Positions 61,581 through 64,000 of a DNA stretch of 64,000 nucleotides are shown piece after piece (position 1 is the first letter of the stretch; each line of letters begins with the position of its first letter). The stretch is from Pelagibius sp964472095. GTDB taxonomy: Bacteria; Pseudomonadota; Alphaproteobacteria; Kiloniellales; Kiloniellaceae. The position numbers and the translations under genes were made by a program. The DNA lies in NCBI GenBank assembly GCA_964472095.1, contig CAYYIV010000017.1, positions 1 to 64,000 on the forward strand, in the 5' to 3' direction. The notes under the pieces are model-generated. The model was not told where the DNA came from. It did no database searches and was given only the letters and a program-made list of their open reading frames with translations.

Positions 61581-62984
61581 TCACAGCAGGAACAGCGTCG
61601 CCAGCCCGAGGAAGGCGAAGAACCCGATCACGTCGGTCACCGTGGTCAGCACCACGCTGGAGGCCACCGCCGGGTCGACGCCGATCTTCTCCAGTCCGAG
61701 CGGCACCAGGGCGCCGGAGAGCGCCGCAACCACCAGGTTGATGACCATGGCGGCGCCGATGATGACGCCGATCATCGGCGCGCCGAACCAGACCCAGGCC
61801 ATGGCCCCGGCCAGCACCGCGAACACCATCCCGTTGACAAGGCCGACAATCAGCTCCTTGCCCACGAAGCGCAGCGCGTTGCGGGCATTGAGGTCGCGCA
61901 TGGCGAGGGCGCGCACCGCCACCGTCAGGGTCTGGGTGCCGGCGTTGCCGCCCATCGAGGCGACGATCGGCATCAGCACGGCCAGCGCGACGAGTCGCTC
62001 CAGGGTGTCCTCGAACAGCGCGATGACGACGGAAGCGGCCACCGCCGTGAACAGATTGATGAGCAGCCAGGAAAAACGCGACTTCGTGGTGTCGAGCACG
62101 GCGCTGTAGAGGTCGGTCTCCCGCACGCCGGCCAGCTTCAGCAGATCCTCCTCGGCTTCCTCGTCAATGATGTGGACCACGTCGTCCACCGTCACCACGC
62201 CGACCAGGCGACCGGCGGCGTCGACCACCGGGGCGGAGACCAGGCCGTACTGGCGGAACAGGTAGGCGACCTCCTCCTGGTCCATGGTGATCGGCACGGT
62301 CTTCAGGTCTTCGTTCATGATCTCGGTCAGCTTGACCGGGCGCCGGGTGCGCATCGCCCGGCTCAGCGGCACGTAGCCGATCGGCTGATGCTTGGGGTCG
62401 ACGATATAGAGGTCGTAGAAATCGTCCGGCAGGTCCTTGGCGGCGCGCATGAAGTCGATGGTCTCGCCGACCGTCCAGTTCGACGGCACCGCCAGCAGCT
62501 CGCGCTGCATGATGCGGCCGGCGGAGTCCTCGGGGAAGCTGAGGCTTTCTTCCAGGACCAGGCGGTCAGCTCGCGGCAGGGCGGCGAGCACCCGCTGCTG
62601 CGCCTCCTCGTCGAGGTCCTCGAAGATGTCGACGGCGTCGTCGCTGTCCAGGTCCGACAGCGAGGAGGCGATGTGCAGCGGCTCCAGCGCCTCGATGATC
62701 TCCTCGCGCAGGGAGGCGTCGAGATAGGTCAGGACTTCCAGGTCGAAGTCGCGGCCGAGCGCCTTTATGAGGAGCGGGCGCTCTTCGCGGTCGAGGTGCT
62801 CCAGCAGGTCGGCCAGGTCGGCTTCATGCAGGTCTTCGGCGAGGTGGCGGGCCTCGGCTTCGTCGCCCTTCTCGAGGGCTTCGGAGACAGCGCGTATCCG
62901 ATCGGCGGAAAGACCGTAGGCGTCAGGCTGAACCTCGGGCAGCCAGGCATCGGCGTCGTCTCGCTCGGGCGGGGTTTGCGACAT
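61581..62984 (-). CDS. mgtE: MgtE-family magnesium transporter
   Basis: The 467-residue protein has an N-terminal MgtE-N superhelical domain (about 30-140, DLLEHLDREERPLLIKAL), a CBS-domain pair (about 150-270, GYVPLSRAMRTRRPVKLTEI and VSAPVVDAAGRLVGVVTVDD), a plug helix and five membrane helices (about 295-467). The selectivity segment MPIVASMGGNAGTQTLTVAV carries the aspartate-free GGNAGTQ pore motif of the family. It imports Mg2+ gated by cytosolic Mg2+ binding to the N/CBS domains. It starts 66 bp after the malic enzyme stop. Confidence 0.95.
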   Translation of the reverse strand: MSQTPPERDDADAWLPEVQPDAYGLSADRIRAVSEALEKGDEAEARHLAEDLHEADLADLLEHLDREERPLLIKALGRDFDLEVLTYLDASLREEIIEALEPLHIASSLSDLDSDDAVDIFEDLDEEAQQRVLAALPRADRLVLEESLSFPEDSAGRIMQRELLAVPSNWTVGETIDFMRAAKDLPDDFYDLYIVDPKHQPIGYVPLSRAMRTRRPVKLTEIMNEDLKTVPITMDQEEVAYLFRQYGLVSAPVVDAAGRLVGVVTVDDVVHIIDEEAEEDLLKLAGVRETDLYSAVLDTTKSRFSWLLINLFTAVAASVVIALFEDTLERLVALAVLMPIVASMGGNAGTQTLTVAVRALAMRDLNARNALRFVGKELIVGLVNGMVFAVLAGAMAWVWFGAPMIGVIIGAAMVINLVVAALSGALVPLGLEKIGVDPAVASSVVLTTVTDVIGFFAFLGLATLFLL

Positions 62985-63050
62985 GGCCTGGCGCGTGTCC
63001 TCTACTGGTTTCCCGATGGATTGGCTTTCGATGGTTCAGCTTCGGCTGGG

Positions 63051-64000
63051 TCAGTTCTCGATGATGCGATCCTGCGCGTCGACCACGGCCACCGCGCTCA
63101 TGTTCACGATACCACGGGCGGTCACCGACGGCGTCAGGATATGCGCCGGCGCCGATACGCCGAGCAGGATCGGGCCGACCGACAGTCCCTCGCCCAGCGA
63201 CTTTATCAGGTTGAACGAGATGTTGGCGGCGTCCAGCGTCGGCATGACCAGCAGGTTGGCCGTGCCCTTCAGCTTGGAATTGGGGAAGATGTTCTCGCGG
63301 ATGGACTCGTTGAGCGCCGCGTCGGCATGCATCTCGCCCTCGACCTCCAGGTCCGGGCTGCGCCGGTGCAGTATCGCCAGGGCCTTGCGCATCTTCAGCG
63401 CGGAGGGCGAGTTGGAGGAGCCGAAGCTGGAGTGCGACAGCAGGGCCACCTTCGGCTGCAGGCCGAAGCGCCGCACGTGGCGCGCCGCCAGCAGCGTCAT
63501 CTCGGCGATCTCCTCTGCCGTCGGGTCCGGCGTCACGTAGGTGTCGACGATGAAGAACGAGCCGCTCGGCAGAATCACCAGGCTGATGGCAGAGCAGTCG
63601 ACCACGTTCTCCGCCTTGCCCACCACATCCATCACATGGTCCAGGTGGCGGCGATAGCGCCCGGTGGTGCCGCAGATCATGGCATCGGCGTCGCCGAGGC
63701 GCACGGCCAGCGCCCCGATCACCGTGTTGCGCGTGCGCACGATCTCCCGCGCCGCCTCCTGCGACACGCCCTTGCGCTCCATCAGCTCGTGATAGGTCTG
63801 CCAGTAGGTGCGGAAGCGCGGGTCGTCCTGCGGGTTGATCAGCGGCACGTCCTCGCCCGGGCGGATGCGCAGGCCGAGCCGCTCGACGCGGGTCGCCACC
63901 ACCTCCGGCCGGCCGACCAGGATCGGCTGGGCGAGCCCCTCGTCGACCACCACCTGCACCGCCCGCAGCACGCGCTCGTCCTCGCCCTCGGCATAGATCA
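63051..64000 (-). CDS. maeB: NADP-dependent malic enzyme, C-terminal phosphotransacetylase-like domain (partial)
   Basis: The frame runs off the right edge; 316 codons are visible, beginning IYAEGEDERVLRAVQVVVDE. GKAENVV, TDP/ITLLAARHVRRFGLQPKV, LSHSSFGSSNSPSALKMR, LEVEGEMHADAALNESIREN and LLVMPTLDAANISFNLIKSL match the C-terminal PTA-like domain of MaeB-type malic enzymes (decarboxylation of malate to pyruvate) rather than free-standing Pta, particularly the RYRRHLDHVMDVVG segment. The catalytic malic domain would lie outside the window. A stand-alone phosphate acetyl/butyryltransferase cannot be fully excluded. Confidence 0.85.
   Translation of the reverse strand, partial: IYAEGEDERVLRAVQVVVDEGLAQPILVGRPEVVATRVERLGLRIRPGEDVPLINPQDDPRFRTYWQTYHELMERKGVSQEAAREIVRTRNTVIGALAVRLGDADAMICGTTGRYRRHLDHVMDVVGKAENVVDCSAISLVILPSGSFFIVDTYVTPDPTAEEIAEMTLLAARHVRRFGLQPKVALLSHSSFGSSNSPSALKMRKALAILHRRSPDLEVEGEMHADAALNESIRENIFPNSKLKGTANLLVMPTLDAANISFNLIKSLGEGLSVGPILLGVSAPAHILTPSVTARGIVNMSAVAVVDAQDRIIEN

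Overview
The window comes from a GC-rich alphaproteobacterium, probably a marine Rhodospirillales-type organism. This rests on a full leucine-degradation gene set, DUF1489 and RHH_4 proteins of alphaproteobacterial type, strong avoidance of A/T-ending codons, and frequent TTG/GTG starts. The genus is not determinable from this sequence. Two housekeeping flanks enclose a very large type I secretion/adhesin locus.

Left flank (1-8.3 kb, minus strand): the isovalerate/leucine catabolic cluster mccB-liuC-[K+/H+ antiporter]-mccA-hmgL followed by a DUF1489 gene. The missing member of this pathway, isovaleryl-CoA dehydrogenase, lies about 49 kb away at 57.3-58.4 kb on the same strand, exactly where it would sit if everything between had been inserted between ivd and mccB.

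Adhesin locus (about 9.5-49 kb): a TolC-type outer-membrane channel (minus) is divergent from a plus-strand series: LapB-like ABC exporter, LapC-like HlyD adaptor, a LapG-type periplasmic cysteine protease with a Tat-like signal, a membrane protein with a periplasmic sensor, PAS and a degenerate HD-GYP domain, a trypsin-like protease, a small unknown protein and three glycosyltransferases. The glycosyltransferases are bracketed by two REP-like palindromic elements. Converging on these are two giant minus-strand adhesin genes of 4,457 and 2,720 codons. They share a perfectly identical 483-bp segment coding for the N-terminal retention module, including a Val-Ala-Ala-Gly candidate LapG site. The larger adhesin is built from roughly 85 units of about 42 residues, each with two RTX-like turns followed by an Ala/Asn-rich insert. 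The units alternate in type and carry a higher-order repeat of about 1.7 kb. The most interesting hypothesis is a Lap-type adhesin-release switch in which the usual LapD (degenerate GGDEF-EAL) is replaced by a degenerate HD-GYP receptor encoded directly next to LapG.

Signalling block (48-53.7 kb, minus): OmpA-family protein, membrane Ser/Thr kinase with peptidoglycan-binding and Sel1 repeats, a possible 53-codon coupling ORF, a PP2C phosphatase, and a class III nucleotide cyclase fused to an FHA domain.

Right flank (53.8-64 kb): a frameshifted 2-hydroxychromene-2-carboxylate isomerase-like gene, acyl-CoA dehydrogenase, DUF3291, short-chain dehydrogenase, DUF1272, isovaleryl-CoA dehydrogenase, a KAP-family P-loop NTPase (plus), PaaI thioesterase, a small lipoprotein, the MgtE magnesium transporter, and the 3' part of NADP-malic enzyme running off the window. 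No rRNA, tRNA, CRISPR array, transposase or integrase was recognised.
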